The notes: generated by a model from the sequence alone, not told the origin. A stretch of 64,000 bases of DNA from Roseiarcus sp963759955 (GCA_963759955.1 CAVXCA010000077.1:24807-88806); one strand, 5' to 3'. Shown: positions 17,894-27,502, counted from the stretch's first letter. Made by a program: numbers and translations.

Positions 17894-19549
17894 TCAGGGC
17901 TCGAGACGAAGCCGCGTCGGCAGCAATTCCCCCTTGCTCGCGAGAACCGGATAGGCCGCCGCCGCGACGAGATGGGTGTTGACGCTCTTGAGGTCGCGCA
18001 ACGCATCCAGATGGAGAGCGCTGGTCTCCGCCGAATTGAGCCGTCCCGTTCGCAGCCGCTCGAAGTGTGTATCGGTCGCCGCCGACTCGATCGCGCGGAA
18101 CGCTTCCTTTTCCGCGGCGAGCAATCGCGCCGCGCGCTCGTCGCCTGTCATGAACAGCGACGCCGCGGTGCGCACGTTGGCGATAAGCCGGTCGACGATC
18201 TCCAGCAATTCCGCCTGCCCGGACTTGGAGAAAGTCACCCCACGCTTCGACATCTTGCTCGCCGTGCCGAGCAGGTTGCGATCGACGACGTCGCCCGCCT
18301 GCTCCAGATTTGTCGAAAACGTCAAGATCTCTCGCAGCCGCCGATGGTCGGCTTCGCCAAGACCTTCCGGATCGAGCGAAGTGAGATAGGTCTTGATCGC
18401 CGTGTTCAGCTTGTCGAGGACATCGTCGAGACGCTTGGTCTCGACGATCTGCCGGCGGTTGGGATTCTCCAGCGTGTCGCGCAGTCCCGTCAACATGCTC
18501 TCCAACACGTCCGCCAAGCGCAACGCCTCGCGCGCCGCGCCGCCCAGCGCGATGACCGGCGTCTCCAGAGCGGCCGGATCGAGATAGAGAGGCCGCGCCG
18601 GATCGGCCGGATCGACTCGCGCCGGAATCAGGCGGCGCAGGAGATCTGCAAAGGGCTTCAGCAGCGGCAGGAAGATCAGCGCGAGCGCGAGGTTGAACGC
18701 GGTGTGGAAATCGGCGACCAGGCGCGCGTTGTCCGGCTCGACCGTCACCATCCAGCGGCCGATGGCGGGCAACAGTGCGAACGCGAGCGCGACGCCGACG
18801 AGCCGATTGACCAGATTTCCCAGCGGGACGCGCCGGACCGCGGGATCGGCGCCGGCCGCGCCCTCGAGCATCGGGTTGATCGCGCTCCCCAGATTCGCGC
18901 CCAGCACCAAGGCCAGCGCCGCGAGCGGGGGCACCGTTCCCTTGGCCGCAAACGACATGATCACCAACACCACTGCGGCGCTCGAATGCGCCGCCCAGGA
19001 CAGTCCGGCGGCGAGAATGACGTCGAGAAGCGGTTTGGTCGACACGGCGCCCAACAGCATGCGCAGGCTCGGCACGTCTTCATAAGGCGTCAGCAAGCCG
19101 ATGAACTGATGAAGCGCCATCAGCATCAGGCCGAGGCCGATGAGCACGCGGCCGAAGTCGCGCGGACCGGCTGCCGCGCGCCGGAACATCAGTACGCCGA
19201 TCAGGATCAGCGTCGGCGCGACCTCGGAGACGTCGAAAGACAGCGCCTGCACGATCAAGGTCGTGCCGACGTTGGCGCCGAGCATCACGGCGAGCGCAGG
19301 CGTCAGATCGACGAAACCGCCCGCCGCGAAGCCTGTGACCATCAGGCCGGTCGCAGTGCTGCTCTGCAGGATCGCCGTCACGCCGACGCCGGCCAGAAAA
19401 GCCTTGAACCGATTACGCAGCGTGTTGCCGAGAAAATTGCGCAATTTCGCGCCGAAGGCCCGCTGCACCCCGGTGCGGACCATGTGAACGCCCCAAAGCA
19501 GCAGCGCCACCGAGCCGGCGAGGTTCAGCAACGTCAGAGGAAGGTCCAT
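17894..19549 (-). CDS. Na/Pi cotransporter family protein (NptA/YjbB-like, PhoU tail)
   Basis: 551 residues. Two inverted-repeat Na/Pi-II transporter domains carry the QSS motifs (TAILQSSTATGLMV and SWAAHSSAAVVLV) and the GANVGTT/GANLGSA signatures. A C-terminal PhoU-like helical domain spans roughly residues 340-540. It probably moves phosphate with sodium across the inner membrane, in either direction. The ATG at 19549 starts the first helix (MDLPLTLLNLAGSVALLLWG); a longer frame to 19657 lacks membrane character. Confidence 0.9.
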   Translation of the reverse strand: MDLPLTLLNLAGSVALLLWGVHMVRTGVQRAFGAKLRNFLGNTLRNRFKAFLAGVGVTAILQSSTATGLMVTGFAAGGFVDLTPALAVMLGANVGTTLIVQALSFDVSEVAPTLILIGVLMFRRAAAGPRDFGRVLIGLGLMLMALHQFIGLLTPYEDVPSLRMLLGAVSTKPLLDVILAAGLSWAAHSSAAVVLVIMSFAAKGTVPPLAALALVLGANLGSAINPMLEGAAGADPAVRRVPLGNLVNRLVGVALAFALLPAIGRWMVTVEPDNARLVADFHTAFNLALALIFLPLLKPFADLLRRLIPARVDPADPARPLYLDPAALETPVIALGGAAREALRLADVLESMLTGLRDTLENPNRRQIVETKRLDDVLDKLNTAIKTYLTSLDPEGLGEADHRRLREILTFSTNLEQAGDVVDRNLLGTASKMSKRGVTFSKSGQAELLEIVDRLIANVRTAASLFMTGDERAARLLAAEKEAFRAIESAATDTHFERLRTGRLNSAETSALHLDALRDLKSVNTHLVAAAAYPVLASKGELLPTRLRLEP

Positions 19550-19694
19550 CGACGCTTCTCCTCTCCTCGCACGCCGCGCCACCCGTCGCCAGGCGTCAAC
19601 TCCATGGCCGCAATCTACATTCCGTCGGGCGCGAAACAAGACGTCCGTTTCGGACACATGGCGGCGGGCGCCGCGGGAAAGCCGTGCGGGCGCC

Positions 19695-20135
19695 CTATGA
19701 CGGGCTCTTGAGCCGCTTGGGGAGTTCGCGAATGATCGCGCTCATGCCCGGTTCGTCGACCAAATCGGCGGCGTCCTCGATTTTGAACCATTCGATCTGG
19801 CGCTGGTCGCGCTCTTTCCATGTCGTAAGCTGGCGCTCGAATTCGAGCAGGAACACTTTGACCCGGCAGAACACGAAATGGTCGGCGAGCCGCTTCCAAT
19901 AATTGTAGGTGCCGACCGGTTTCTTGTGGACGCGACCGACGATGCCGGCCTCCTGCATCGCTTCGGTTTTGGCGGCGCTGTAGTCCGCGCGGTCTTTCAT
20001 CGGCCAGCCCTTCGGCACGACTAGCCGCTTGGTCTCCCGCGAAGTCATCAGCAAGACGCGAACCTGCCCGGCCGCGTCGTTGCGAACGGCAAGGGCGGCC
20101 ACTTGCTTGCGGGGTTTGAGCTTCGGCTTCGCCAT
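19695..20135 (-). CDS. Nudix hydrolase, degenerate Nudix box
   Basis: 146 residues of Nudix fold, similar in layout to diphosphoinositol-polyphosphate phosphohydrolases (VVPKGWPM). The Nudix box is imperfect: where GX5EX7REUXEEXGU is expected the sequence has GWPMKDRADYSAAKTEAMQE then AGIVG. The first Glu and the Arg of REUXEE are therefore changed (TEAMQEAG), while several Glu ligands remain. Activity is plausible but not assured. It stands alone between the phosphate transporter and the TonB gene. Confidence 0.83.
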   Translation of the reverse strand: MAKPKLKPRKQVAALAVRNDAAGQVRVLLMTSRETKRLVVPKGWPMKDRADYSAAKTEAMQEAGIVGRVHKKPVGTYNYWKRLADHFVFCRVKVFLLEFERQLTTWKERDQRQIEWFKIEDAADLVDEPGMSAIIRELPKRLKSPS

Positions 20136-20337
20136 AGGTTAGAAAATACCACAATTCGAGGCGATGCGCTTGTCGAAACGAATGTATTTCCGCCCTTTAT
20201 ATCTATCGATCCACGCGTCGGGCTCTGTACCACGCCCCGTTGACGCTGGGGCTCGCGGCCAAGTGCGGAATGCGCGACTGCGATTGACGCTTGCCGTGGC
20301 GCACGCGGCTAGGCCCGCCTTTTCGCGGTACGCCGAT

Positions 20338-21339
20338 TCACTTCGGGCCGTAGGTGAACACCAATCGCATCGGCAGGCCCTGCGGCGGCGGCGGAAACGG
20401 CGCGGCTTCGCCCACCGCCGCGAGAGCGGCGCTGTCGAGGTCTTTGGATCCGCTCTCGCGCGCGATCTGCCTTTGGACGAGATTGCCCGCTCCGTCGATG
20501 ATGAAGTTGATCGCTCCTTCGGCTCGCGAGGAATTCCCGCGAAAGGCGGCGGGCGAATGCAAGTGCGACAAGATAATCGCGCGAAGTTTCGGCAAATAGA
20601 TCCCTTGGGCCTTTCCGCCGGAAATGGGAGTCGGTCCGGCCGCGCTGCCCAGTTCGATGTCCGGCACAGAGTTGGAAGTGGCGAACTGCGCGCCGGTGGA
20701 CCAGGTGGGAAACGGTTGGCCGACGAACGTCGGGAGCTTGTCGGGTTGGACGTTCGCGTCAGCGGGCGTCTGCGGTTCCGCCGGCGTTTCGGCGGCGGCC
20801 TCGACTGTTTGCTTCTGCTCCTCGGCGGCCTTGTCCGAGAGCGGTTCAGCCGACTTCGGCGGCGCTTGAGGCTCATGTTCCTGCGTTGTCTGCGCCGCTT
20901 GCGCGGGAGCGGGACTTAAGCTCGGCGCCTTCGCGGTGGTCGGCGCGCCCGGAGCCTTGGTCGCTTCGTCGGGCGCTTCTCTTTTGATCTTTTCATCGTT
21001 GTCCGCGCGGGGATTGTCCAAAGCCGGCGGTTCGTAGAACGGGCGCGGCGCCGGCGTCGGTTCGGACTTCGCCGGGAGAGGGGCCGGTTCTTTCGGCGGC
21101 GGCTGCTCGACCACGATTTCGACGGGGATTTCTCGCGCCGCCGGCGCGGTCGCAGGCCCCAACTCATACTCGAGAATCAACAAAGACAGGATGCTCGCGT
21201 GGATCAAGAAAGCGCCAAGCAGCGCCAGCCACCCGCTCGTCCGCGCCGCTGAAACCGCCGCTCGGTTTTGTGTCAGGCGTTCGGCGGAGTCCGCCCGGAA
21301 ACCGATTTCGAGCGGCGGCGCGCCCCTATCACGATCCAT
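20338..21339 (-). CDS. TonB family protein
   Basis: 333 residues: a short cytoplasmic N-terminus, one membrane anchor (WLALLGAFLIHASILSLLIL), a long Pro/Ala/Glu-rich periplasmic spacer, and a TonB C-terminal domain with the features YLPKLRAIILSH and FIIDGAGNLVQRQIARESGSKDLDSAA. It transmits proton-motive force to outer-membrane receptors. No exbB/exbD or receptor is adjacent. It is divergent from the copper cluster starting at 21634, so it might energise copper or copper-ligand uptake, but this is speculative. The ATG at 21339 is preferred; 21390 is an alternative. Confidence 0.86.
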   Translation of the reverse strand: MDRDRGAPPLEIGFRADSAERLTQNRAAVSAARTSGWLALLGAFLIHASILSLLILEYELGPATAPAAREIPVEIVVEQPPPKEPAPLPAKSEPTPAPRPFYEPPALDNPRADNDEKIKREAPDEATKAPGAPTTAKAPSLSPAPAQAAQTTQEHEPQAPPKSAEPLSDKAAEEQKQTVEAAAETPAEPQTPADANVQPDKLPTFVGQPFPTWSTGAQFATSNSVPDIELGSAAGPTPISGGKAQGIYLPKLRAIILSHLHSPAAFRGNSSRAEGAINFIIDGAGNLVQRQIARESGSKDLDSAALAAVGEAAPFPPPPQGLPMRLVFTYGPK

Positions 21340-21633
21340 CGCGACCGATATCGTCCGCTCCGTCGCTGCGAAGTTGAGAAGTCGGCGCAATCATATCGGA
21401 ATCGCCCCGCCGCTCACAAGCACGCGATTCCTCTGAAGGTCCGCGAGTCGATCGGAGCGACCGCGCCGCGCTTCGAGGCTCCGCTCATGCGTCGTGAGTT
21501 TGGGCGCCGGCCCGTCGGCGCACGTTGCGGTTCCTTTGCGCGCAAAATCCCGGCCGCTCGCATTTGACAGACGAATGGCTTTCGCTTCTAACTGTCGCGA
21601 GAGCAAGCGACGCTATCGCAAGGGGATGATCGC

Positions 21634-22071
21634 GTGTCGGTCGCGAAGGGGGCAACGTCGAGGCGTGGCGGCGGAAGGCGCGCTTTTCCGCGTGTTGCGG
21701 TGTTGCTCGCCGCATTCGCCTTGTTCGCGCAACTCGCAGCGCTACCCTATCATCACACCGATGCGCGGCCGGACCTGTCGAGCGTCGCCGCGTCGCTGAA
21801 GGCGCAGTTTGGAGACAGCGCCGTTCTCTGCGCCCAGGCCGACGACGACGCGTCCTCGACCGCGCCGGAGCGCCGCCATGGCCATTGCGACGACGGCTGC
21901 CCATTGTGCCAGTTCGCGGCGCAGGCCGTGTTGCTCATTGCGCCGGCGCCGTCCCTTCCCGCGCGCATCGACGTCGCCGCGACGCCGCTGACTGAGCGCG
22001 CGGATTTCGAGCGACCAGAGCCCCGCCCGACAGCATTCGCCCAACCTCGCGCCCCGCCTATCGAAGTCTGA
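21634..22071 (+). CDS. DUF2946-type protein
   Basis: 145 residues. An N-terminal helix (AVLLAAFALFAQLAALPYHH) is followed by an exported region with the DUF2946-like cysteine motif CDDGCPLCQFAAQAV. DUF2946 proteins are short envelope proteins that recur next to copper genes; their function is unknown. The start is GTG at 21634. It is the first gene of a run of five same-strand genes that includes copC, PCuAC and copD. Confidence 0.75.
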   Translation: MSVAKGATSRRGGGRRAFPRVAVLLAAFALFAQLAALPYHHTDARPDLSSVAASLKAQFGDSAVLCAQADDDASSTAPERRHGHCDDGCPLCQFAAQAVLLIAPAPSLPARIDVAATPLTERADFERPEPRPTAFAQPRAPPIEV

Positions 22072-22140
22072 TTCGAATCCGCCGCGCGCCGCTTGCATTG
22101 GCGCGCGTTCCCATTCATTCGGGCCTCAAGGCGCAAATTC

Positions 22141-23055
22141 ATGATCACGCTGTCTTCACGGGCCGCCGCGGGCGCAATCGCCGGCGTCGCGGCGGTTCTT
22201 TGGCTCTCGCCCGCATTCGCCCACGCCGTCTGCGGCGACCGCATCTTCCCCGCTACGCTCGGCATCGACGATCCCGGCGTCGGCGACGAACTGGCGCTGC
22301 CGACTCTGACTTATTTGCCACAGAATTCCGACGGCGTTCAGGAATTCGACGCGAGCTTCAGCTACACCAAGACGATCTTCCCGGGTTTCGGGCTGTCGAT
22401 CTCGGACGGCCCCACCTGGCTCAGGCCCGGCGGATACGGTTGGGGCGACGTCGACACCGAAGCGAAATACAATTTCCTCTGCATTCCGGGAGCCGAGTTC
22501 ATGGCCTCGGTGGGTCTCGACGTGACCTGGGCCCACACCGGCACGCCGAACATGACCAACCCCTACAACAGTTACACGCCGGTTCTCGACGCGGGTCTGG
22601 GATTCGGCTCCTTGCCGAGAAGCCTGAACATCCTGCGCCCGATCGCGGTGACGGCCGAACTGAGCGAGACCGTGCCGGGCCAATCCTGGACTGACGGAAA
22701 CCAGAACCCGACGAGCCTCAACTGGGGATTCACCGTTCAATACAGCCTGCCCTACTACAATTCGCATGTCGCCGAGCTCGACAACGACTTCTTCAAGCAC
22801 CTGATCCCGATCACCGAATTCACCTTCTCGAAACCGATCTCGAACTTCCCCGCTGGAACCAACCAGACGACCGGGACAATTCAGCCGGGCGCGATCTATA
22901 TGGCTGACACGTGGCAGTTCGCGCTCGAAGCGATTGTTCCCATGAACGGCGCGAGCGGCCATGGGGTCGGCGTCGTCGGCGAGTTGCACTTCTTCTTCGA
23001 CGACATTTTCCCCGACACTCTCGGCAAACCGATCTCCAAGTGGGGTCAGCCATGA
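22141..23055 (+). CDS. Uncharacterised exported beta-rich protein in the copper cluster
   Basis: 304 residues, with signal peptide (AGAIAGVAAVLWLSPAFAHA) and mature start near VCGDRIFPATLGIDDPGVGDE. The body has alternating aromatic/hydrophobic strands, many Asn/Tyr/Gly turns and a terminal segment rich in Phe (VVGELHFFFDDIFP). This looks like an outer-membrane beta-barrel or periplasmic beta-sandwich, but no named family is recognised. Its stop overlaps the copC start (ATGA), so it is translationally coupled to CopC and likely works with it. The ATG at 22141 begins the signal peptide. Confidence 0.78.
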   Translation: MITLSSRAAAGAIAGVAAVLWLSPAFAHAVCGDRIFPATLGIDDPGVGDELALPTLTYLPQNSDGVQEFDASFSYTKTIFPGFGLSISDGPTWLRPGGYGWGDVDTEAKYNFLCIPGAEFMASVGLDVTWAHTGTPNMTNPYNSYTPVLDAGLGFGSLPRSLNILRPIAVTAELSETVPGQSWTDGNQNPTSLNWGFTVQYSLPYYNSHVAELDNDFFKHLIPITEFTFSKPISNFPAGTNQTTGTIQPGAIYMADTWQFALEAIVPMNGASGHGVGVVGELHFFFDDIFPDTLGKPISKWGQP

Positions 23056-23420
23056 TTCGCCGTTCGATCATCACAATCGCCGCCTCGCTCGCTTTCGCTT
23101 TGGCCGCCACTGCGGCCTACGCGCACGCCCAGCTCGAAAAGGCCACGCCCGCGGTTGGGAGCACGGTCGCCTCTCCCGCCGAAATCCGACTGAAGTTCAG
23201 CGAGGGCGTCGAGCCGCGCTTTTGCACCGTCACGCTGGCTTCACAGGATGGCGCGGCCGCGCCGCTCGGCCGGCCCGGCGTCGATCCCGCCGACAACAGC
23301 GTGCTGATCGCCAAGGTCGGCAAGACGCTGGCGCCGGGCGTCTACACCGTGACCTGGCACGCCGTGTCGGTCGACACCCACAAGACCCAAGGCAGCTTCG
23401 ACTTCACCGTGAAGCCCTGA
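23052..23420 (+). CDS. copC: Periplasmic copper-binding protein CopC
   Basis: 122 residues. A signal peptide ends at ...AAYA, so the mature protein starts HAQLEKATPAVGS with the N-terminal His that coordinates Cu(II). The C-terminal VSVDTHKTQGSFDF supplies the Asp and His of the same site. A Met-rich Cu(I) loop is not evident, so this is the Cu(II)-only type. The ATG overlaps the upstream gene's stop. CopD lies two genes downstream. Confidence 0.93.
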   Translation: MIRRSIITIAASLAFALAATAAYAHAQLEKATPAVGSTVASPAEIRLKFSEGVEPRFCTVTLASQDGAAAPLGRPGVDPADNSVLIAKVGKTLAPGVYTVTWHAVSVDTHKTQGSFDFTVKP

Positions 23421-23486
23421 CGCACTCGCCGCGCTTTCGTTTGCGAACGCGCGGCTTTCCTCGCAACGAAGATGAAGGAGACGAAA

Positions 23487-23987
23487 ATGAATCGCTTTCA
23501 CGCCATCTGTCTGGCGCTCGCGCTCGGCTTGAGCGCGGCCCCCGCCCTCGCCCAGGATGTCAAGGCGGGCGACCTGACGATCGAAAAGGCCTGGGCGCGC
23601 GCGACGCCGAAAGGCGCCGAAGTCGGCGCCGGCTACCTCGAAATCCGCAACGACGGCGCCGCGCCCGATCGGCTGACGGGCGGCTCCGCGGATTTCGCCA
23701 ACGTCGAGATCCATGAAATGACCATGGCGGGCAGCGTCATGAAAATGCGTCAGTTGAAGGACGGTCTCGAAATTCCCGCCCACGGCTCGGTGAAGCTCGC
23801 GCCGAACGGCTATCACGTCATGTTCACGGACCTGAAGCGCCCGCTCGTCAAAGGCGAGAGCGTCAAGGCGACGCTGACTTTCGAGCACGCGGGCTCCGTC
23901 GTGGTCGATTTCCCGGTCGAAGGCGTCGGCGCCGCCGGCCCGGGCGGCGCCATGAAGGGCATGGACATGAAGGGGATGAAGATGTGA
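23487..23987 (+). CDS. PCuAC-type periplasmic copper chaperone
   Basis: 166 residues with signal peptide (MNRFHAICLALALGLSAAPALA). The PCuAC Cu(I) site is present: HEMTMAGSVMKMRQL with a later GYHVMF, matching H-x-M ... M ... H-x-M. The C-terminus has a Met-rich extension (GAMKGMDMKGMKM) that adds possible Cu(I) ligands. PCuAC delivers copper to cytochrome oxidase or to other periplasmic targets. AAGGAG at 23475-23480 sets the start at 23487 rather than the ATG at 23472. Confidence 0.92.
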   Translation: MNRFHAICLALALGLSAAPALAQDVKAGDLTIEKAWARATPKGAEVGAGYLEIRNDGAAPDRLTGGSADFANVEIHEMTMAGSVMKMRQLKDGLEIPAHGSVKLAPNGYHVMFTDLKRPLVKGESVKATLTFEHAGSVVVDFPVEGVGAAGPGGAMKGMDMKGMKM

Positions 23988-24064
23988 GGGCGGCTCGCCC
24001 CGCCTCCGCATTGTCCCGCGACTTCGCGAGCGCCGCCCTTACGGACGGCCAATAGGGGAAAGTC

Positions 24065-24940
24065 ATGGAAAGCGCGCTCGCGCTCACCCGCTTCGCGCAT
24101 TTCCTGTCCGCGATGGCGCTGTTCGGCGCGAGCCTCTATGTCCGGGCGCTCGCCCCGCCCGACCTTGCGCGCGCCCTCGCGCCCACAGCGAGGCGCGTCG
24201 CGGCGGTCGCGATCCCCGTAGCCGCGCTCAGCGCCGCCGTCTGGATCGCTCTCGAAGCGGCCTCGATGTCCGGATCGTGGAGCGGCTCTGTCGACCCAGA
24301 CACCCTGCAAGGCGTGCTGACGGACACCGCGTTCGGCGCGGTGTGGCAGTGGCGTCTGGCCATCGCGCTGGCGTTGCTCATCGCGCTGGCGCTACGCCGA
24401 CACGGTCCGTCGAGCTTCATGACCCTCTTCTCCGCGCTTCTGCTGGCGAGCCTCTGTCTCGTCGGCCACGCCTCGATGCAGCACGGCGGCGTCGGCGCCC
24501 TCCATCGCGCCAATCACGCGCTCCACCTTCTCACAACCGGGGCGTGGCTCGGCGGCCTGCCGGTCTTTGCGCTTTGTCTGAAGGCTTATCGGGATCCTGC
24601 GCTGCGCCGCGACGCCGTGAGCGCGATGCGGCGGTTTTCCGACTGGGGACAGTTCGACGTCGCGCTCGTCGTGCTGACCGGCGCCGTCAACGTCGCGCTG
24701 ACCAGCGGCGCCCCGCCGATTCCGCCGACCACGCCGTACCGCGCGCTGCTCGCGGTGAAGATCATGCTAGTGGGGATTATGATCTCGATTGCGGTTTTTA
24801 ACCGCTACGTCCTGGCGCCGCGCCTCAAGCCGGACGCGCCCGCGCTACGCATCCTGATGCAAACCAGCCTTGCCGAAGTCGTCCTCGGCGTCATTGTCGT
24901 CGCGCTTGTGAGCGTGTTCGCCCTGCTCGACCCCTTCTAG
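24065..24940 (+). CDS. copD: Copper resistance/uptake membrane protein CopD
   Basis: 291-residue inner-membrane protein with about eight helices. Conserved His residues lie in helices (RFAHFLSAMALFG, LVGHASMQHGG, RANHALHLLTTGAWLGGL), typical of CopD. It is thought to take copper from CopC and move it inward. It ends the copper operon; its stop overlaps the convergent hom stop by 4 bp. Confidence 0.93.
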   Translation: MESALALTRFAHFLSAMALFGASLYVRALAPPDLARALAPTARRVAAVAIPVAALSAAVWIALEAASMSGSWSGSVDPDTLQGVLTDTAFGAVWQWRLAIALALLIALALRRHGPSSFMTLFSALLLASLCLVGHASMQHGGVGALHRANHALHLLTTGAWLGGLPVFALCLKAYRDPALRRDAVSAMRRFSDWGQFDVALVVLTGAVNVALTSGAPPIPPTTPYRALLAVKIMLVGIMISIAVFNRYVLAPRLKPDAPALRILMQTSLAEVVLGVIVVALVSVFALLDPF

Positions 24941-26235
24941 GCCCGCTCGATCCGGATGACCTGCGGCTTTTCCTTCACCACCCCGTCGGCGACGGCCAGC
25001 GCGAGGGCTTCTCGGATCGACGCCTCCGTCGTCGCGTGAGTGATCAGCACGACCGGCGCGATATCGGTCGACGGCGCGCCCTTGGCGGGGCGCTTCTGCA
25101 TGATCGCTTCGAGTGAAATCTTGCGCTCGCCCATTCGTGTCGCGATCGAAGCCATCGAGCCGGGACGGTCTACGACAGCGAGGCGGACGTAGTAGCCGCC
25201 TTCGTGGCGTTGCATCGGTACCCGCTCGGCGTCCTCCAGGGCGGCGACGGGGCGCCCGAACGCCGGCGCGAAGTCGCCGCGGGCGATGTCGGCGATGTCG
25301 GCGGCGACCGCCGAAGCTGTGGCGTCGCCGCCGGCGCCCGCGCCGACCAGCGTCAGCGCGCCGATCGCGTCGCCGTCGATCGTCACCGCGTTGAGAACGC
25401 CCATCGTCTGACCGAGCGGCTCGGACTTGGCGACCATGGTCGGATGCACGCGCTGCTCGACGCCTTGCGGCGTGCGCTCGGCGACGCCGAGGAGCTTGAT
25501 GCGATAGCCCAGTTCGTCGGCCGCAGCGAGGTCGGCGAGGCTGATCGTCTGGATGCCCTCGACCGAAACCGCCTCGGCGTCGATCTTGGCGCCGAACGCC
25601 AGCGAGGCGAGGATGGCGAGCTTGTGGGCCGAATCGAAGCCGCCGATGTCGAAGGTCGGGTCCGCCTCGGCGTAGCCGAGGCGTTGCGCGTCGGCGAGGC
25701 AGATGTCGAACGGCAGCCCGTCGGTCTCCATGCGCGACAGAATATAGTTGCAGGTGCCGTTCAAGATGCCGGAGACGCGGCGAATGGCGTTGCCCGCCAG
25801 GCCTTCGCGCAGCGTCTTGACGACGGGAATCCCGCCGGCGACCGCGGCTTCGAACGCCAGCGCCACGCCTTTGGCTTCGGCGAGCCTAGCCAGTTCGAGG
25901 CCATGGGCCGCAATCATCGCCTTGTTGGCGGTGACGAGCGGCACGCCACGCTCGAGAGCGGTCTTCGCCGACTCATAGGCCGCGCCGTCGGCGCCGCCGA
26001 TCAACTCGACGAAGACGTCGATATCCCCTTGCGCAAGAGATCTCGCATCGTCGTAAAAAGCCGCGCCTCCCAGATCGAGACCGCGATCGCGCCGGCTGAG
26101 GTCGCTGACTCCGACGAGCGTGATTTCGCGACCCGTGCGCGCGGCCAGATCGGCGCGCCGGCGCCCCAACAGCCTGACCACCGCGGAACCGATGGTTCCG
26201 AGCCCAGCGACGCCGACGCGCAGAGGTTTCGCCAT
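24937..26235 (-). CDS. hom: Homoserine dehydrogenase
   Basis: 432-residue NAD(P)-dependent enzyme reducing aspartate semialdehyde to homoserine (threonine/methionine pathway). It has the Rossmann motif GVAGLGTIGSAVV, the catalytic region GILNGTCNYILSRM ... GYAEADPTFDIGG, and a C-terminal ACT domain (YYVRLAVVDRPGSMASIA) for feedback control by threonine. Confidence 0.96.
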   Translation of the reverse strand: MAKPLRVGVAGLGTIGSAVVRLLGRRRADLAARTGREITLVGVSDLSRRDRGLDLGGAAFYDDARSLAQGDIDVFVELIGGADGAAYESAKTALERGVPLVTANKAMIAAHGLELARLAEAKGVALAFEAAVAGGIPVVKTLREGLAGNAIRRVSGILNGTCNYILSRMETDGLPFDICLADAQRLGYAEADPTFDIGGFDSAHKLAILASLAFGAKIDAEAVSVEGIQTISLADLAAADELGYRIKLLGVAERTPQGVEQRVHPTMVAKSEPLGQTMGVLNAVTIDGDAIGALTLVGAGAGGDATASAVAADIADIARGDFAPAFGRPVAALEDAERVPMQRHEGGYYVRLAVVDRPGSMASIATRMGERKISLEAIMQKRPAKGAPSTDIAPVVLITHATTEASIREALALAVADGVVKEKPQVIRIERA

Positions 26236-26318
26236 TCGATCGACGCCCCACCAAGAAAGCCCAATTTACGAATTCTAGGCTTTCTTGCCCGAATTGTCTC
26301 CGGCGATCAACCGAAGCT

Positions 26319-26735
26319 TCAGCGGTAGCGCTCGATTGCGCTCTTGGCCTTCTTCTTGCGCTCCTTGCGCGCGGCGTAGCGGGCGTCGCGATCCAGCTTG
26401 CGCTCGTATTCGAGCTTGGCTTCCTCTTCGCGACGGGCCGCTTCGGCGGCTTCGCGCGCCAAGGCGTCGAGGCGCAGCGCCTCTTGGCGCGCCGCTTCCT
26501 CAGCGGCGCGGCGCGCGACTTCGGCGGCTTCGGCCTCGGCCTTGCGTTTCAGCCGCTCGGCCTCGCGGTCGGCGCGCGCTTCGAGAATCGCGCGGCGCTT
26601 GGCTTCGCGCTCGACGACGGCCGGATCGTTGGGATCGTATTTCGGACGGGAGAGGAACTTCTCAGCCAGCGCCTTACGCGCCTTGGCGGCCGCGGCCTGG
26701 CGGTCGACGAAATTATTGCTATTCAAAAACGACAT
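26319..26735 (-). CDS. DUF6481 family helical protein
   Basis: 138 residues, almost entirely charged Ala/Glu/Arg/Lys coiled-coil (REAKRRAILEARADREAERL) with a basic C-terminus (ARKERKKKAKSAIERYR). The N-terminus MSFLNSNNFVDRQAAAAKARK is typical of DUF6481 proteins of alphaproteobacteria, whose function is unknown. The ATG at 26735 is chosen because it begins this motif. Confidence 0.78.
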   Translation of the reverse strand: MSFLNSNNFVDRQAAAAKARKALAEKFLSRPKYDPNDPAVVEREAKRRAILEARADREAERLKRKAEAEAAEVARRAAEEAARQEALRLDALAREAAEAARREEEAKLEYERKLDRDARYAARKERKKKAKSAIERYR

Positions 26736-26965
26736 TGCTTCCCTTGAGGATTGTTTCGCCGCGCGCTCATGCCACAAACTGCGCAAAACGGCAATGCTTT
26801 TGCCGCATCGCAGCAATGTTTCGTCGCTTTACAGCGTCTATTCGTCGCGCCGGGGGCCGCGAGCGCAGGCCAATGCGTGACGGCCAAGAGCGCATGTAAT
26901 AAAAAGAACGCGTCCGCTGCGAGTCGAGGCCATCTCGAACGAGCGAAGCGAGGGGCAGCCGCCGA

Positions 26966-27502
26966 ATGAAGAACGTGACCCTGGACTGCCTCACCCCGCG
27001 GCATTTGCAGCTCTTTGGAACCATCATGCAATGGTTCGCGCGTTATGAATTGCTCATGCAGGACGTCATGGCCACGGTCGCCGGTTCCGACTCCGCCGCC
27101 GTCATGTTGCTGACCCGTCGCCTCGACTTCGCGGACAAACGGCGGGTGTTGCTCGATCTGCTTCGCCATCGGCCGGTGCCGATGGATCAATTCGATCGCG
27201 TCCGCGCCTATCTGGTCATTCCCCACAATCTGACGCCCTTGCGCAACAACATCGCTCATGCCGCATGGAAGCCCGGCCTCGCCCCGACCGGCGTGCAACC
27301 GAATTGGATTTTGCGCATTCCGCCGAGCGTCAAGCCTTCGCGAGACGATTCGACGAGGCCGGGGACCTATGTCGAGGACAACGAAGACCACATCGAATAC
27401 ACCCTCGACGATCTCGGCCAGATCGTCGAAAGCCTGGCGGGAAACTACACGTTGTTCCTGGCCTACCTGAAAGGCGTCGATCTCGTTCCGGGACGCGCCT
27501 GA
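26966..27502 (+). CDS. Hypothetical protein
   Basis: 178 residues, soluble and mostly helical, with no signal peptide. Features include MQWFARYELLMQDVMATVAG and LRNNIAHAAWKPG, the latter resembling the RNxxxH-type motif of HEPN-like or RiboL-PSP-like helical proteins; I cannot assign a family. ATG at 26966 with the weak upstream GGGGCAG. It ends 54 bp before the convergent tRNA-Lys gene. Confidence 0.6.
   Translation: MKNVTLDCLTPRHLQLFGTIMQWFARYELLMQDVMATVAGSDSAAVMLLTRRLDFADKRRVLLDLLRHRPVPMDQFDRVRAYLVIPHNLTPLRNNIAHAAWKPGLAPTGVQPNWILRIPPSVKPSRDDSTRPGTYVEDNEDHIEYTLDDLGQIVESLAGNYTLFLAYLKGVDLVPGRA

Noticed and set aside
17636..19711. 691-codon open frame on the plus strand
   Set aside because: It is antisense to the Na/Pi cotransporter, whose motifs are clear; the frame is Arg/Gln/His-rich without a family, a GC-bias artefact.
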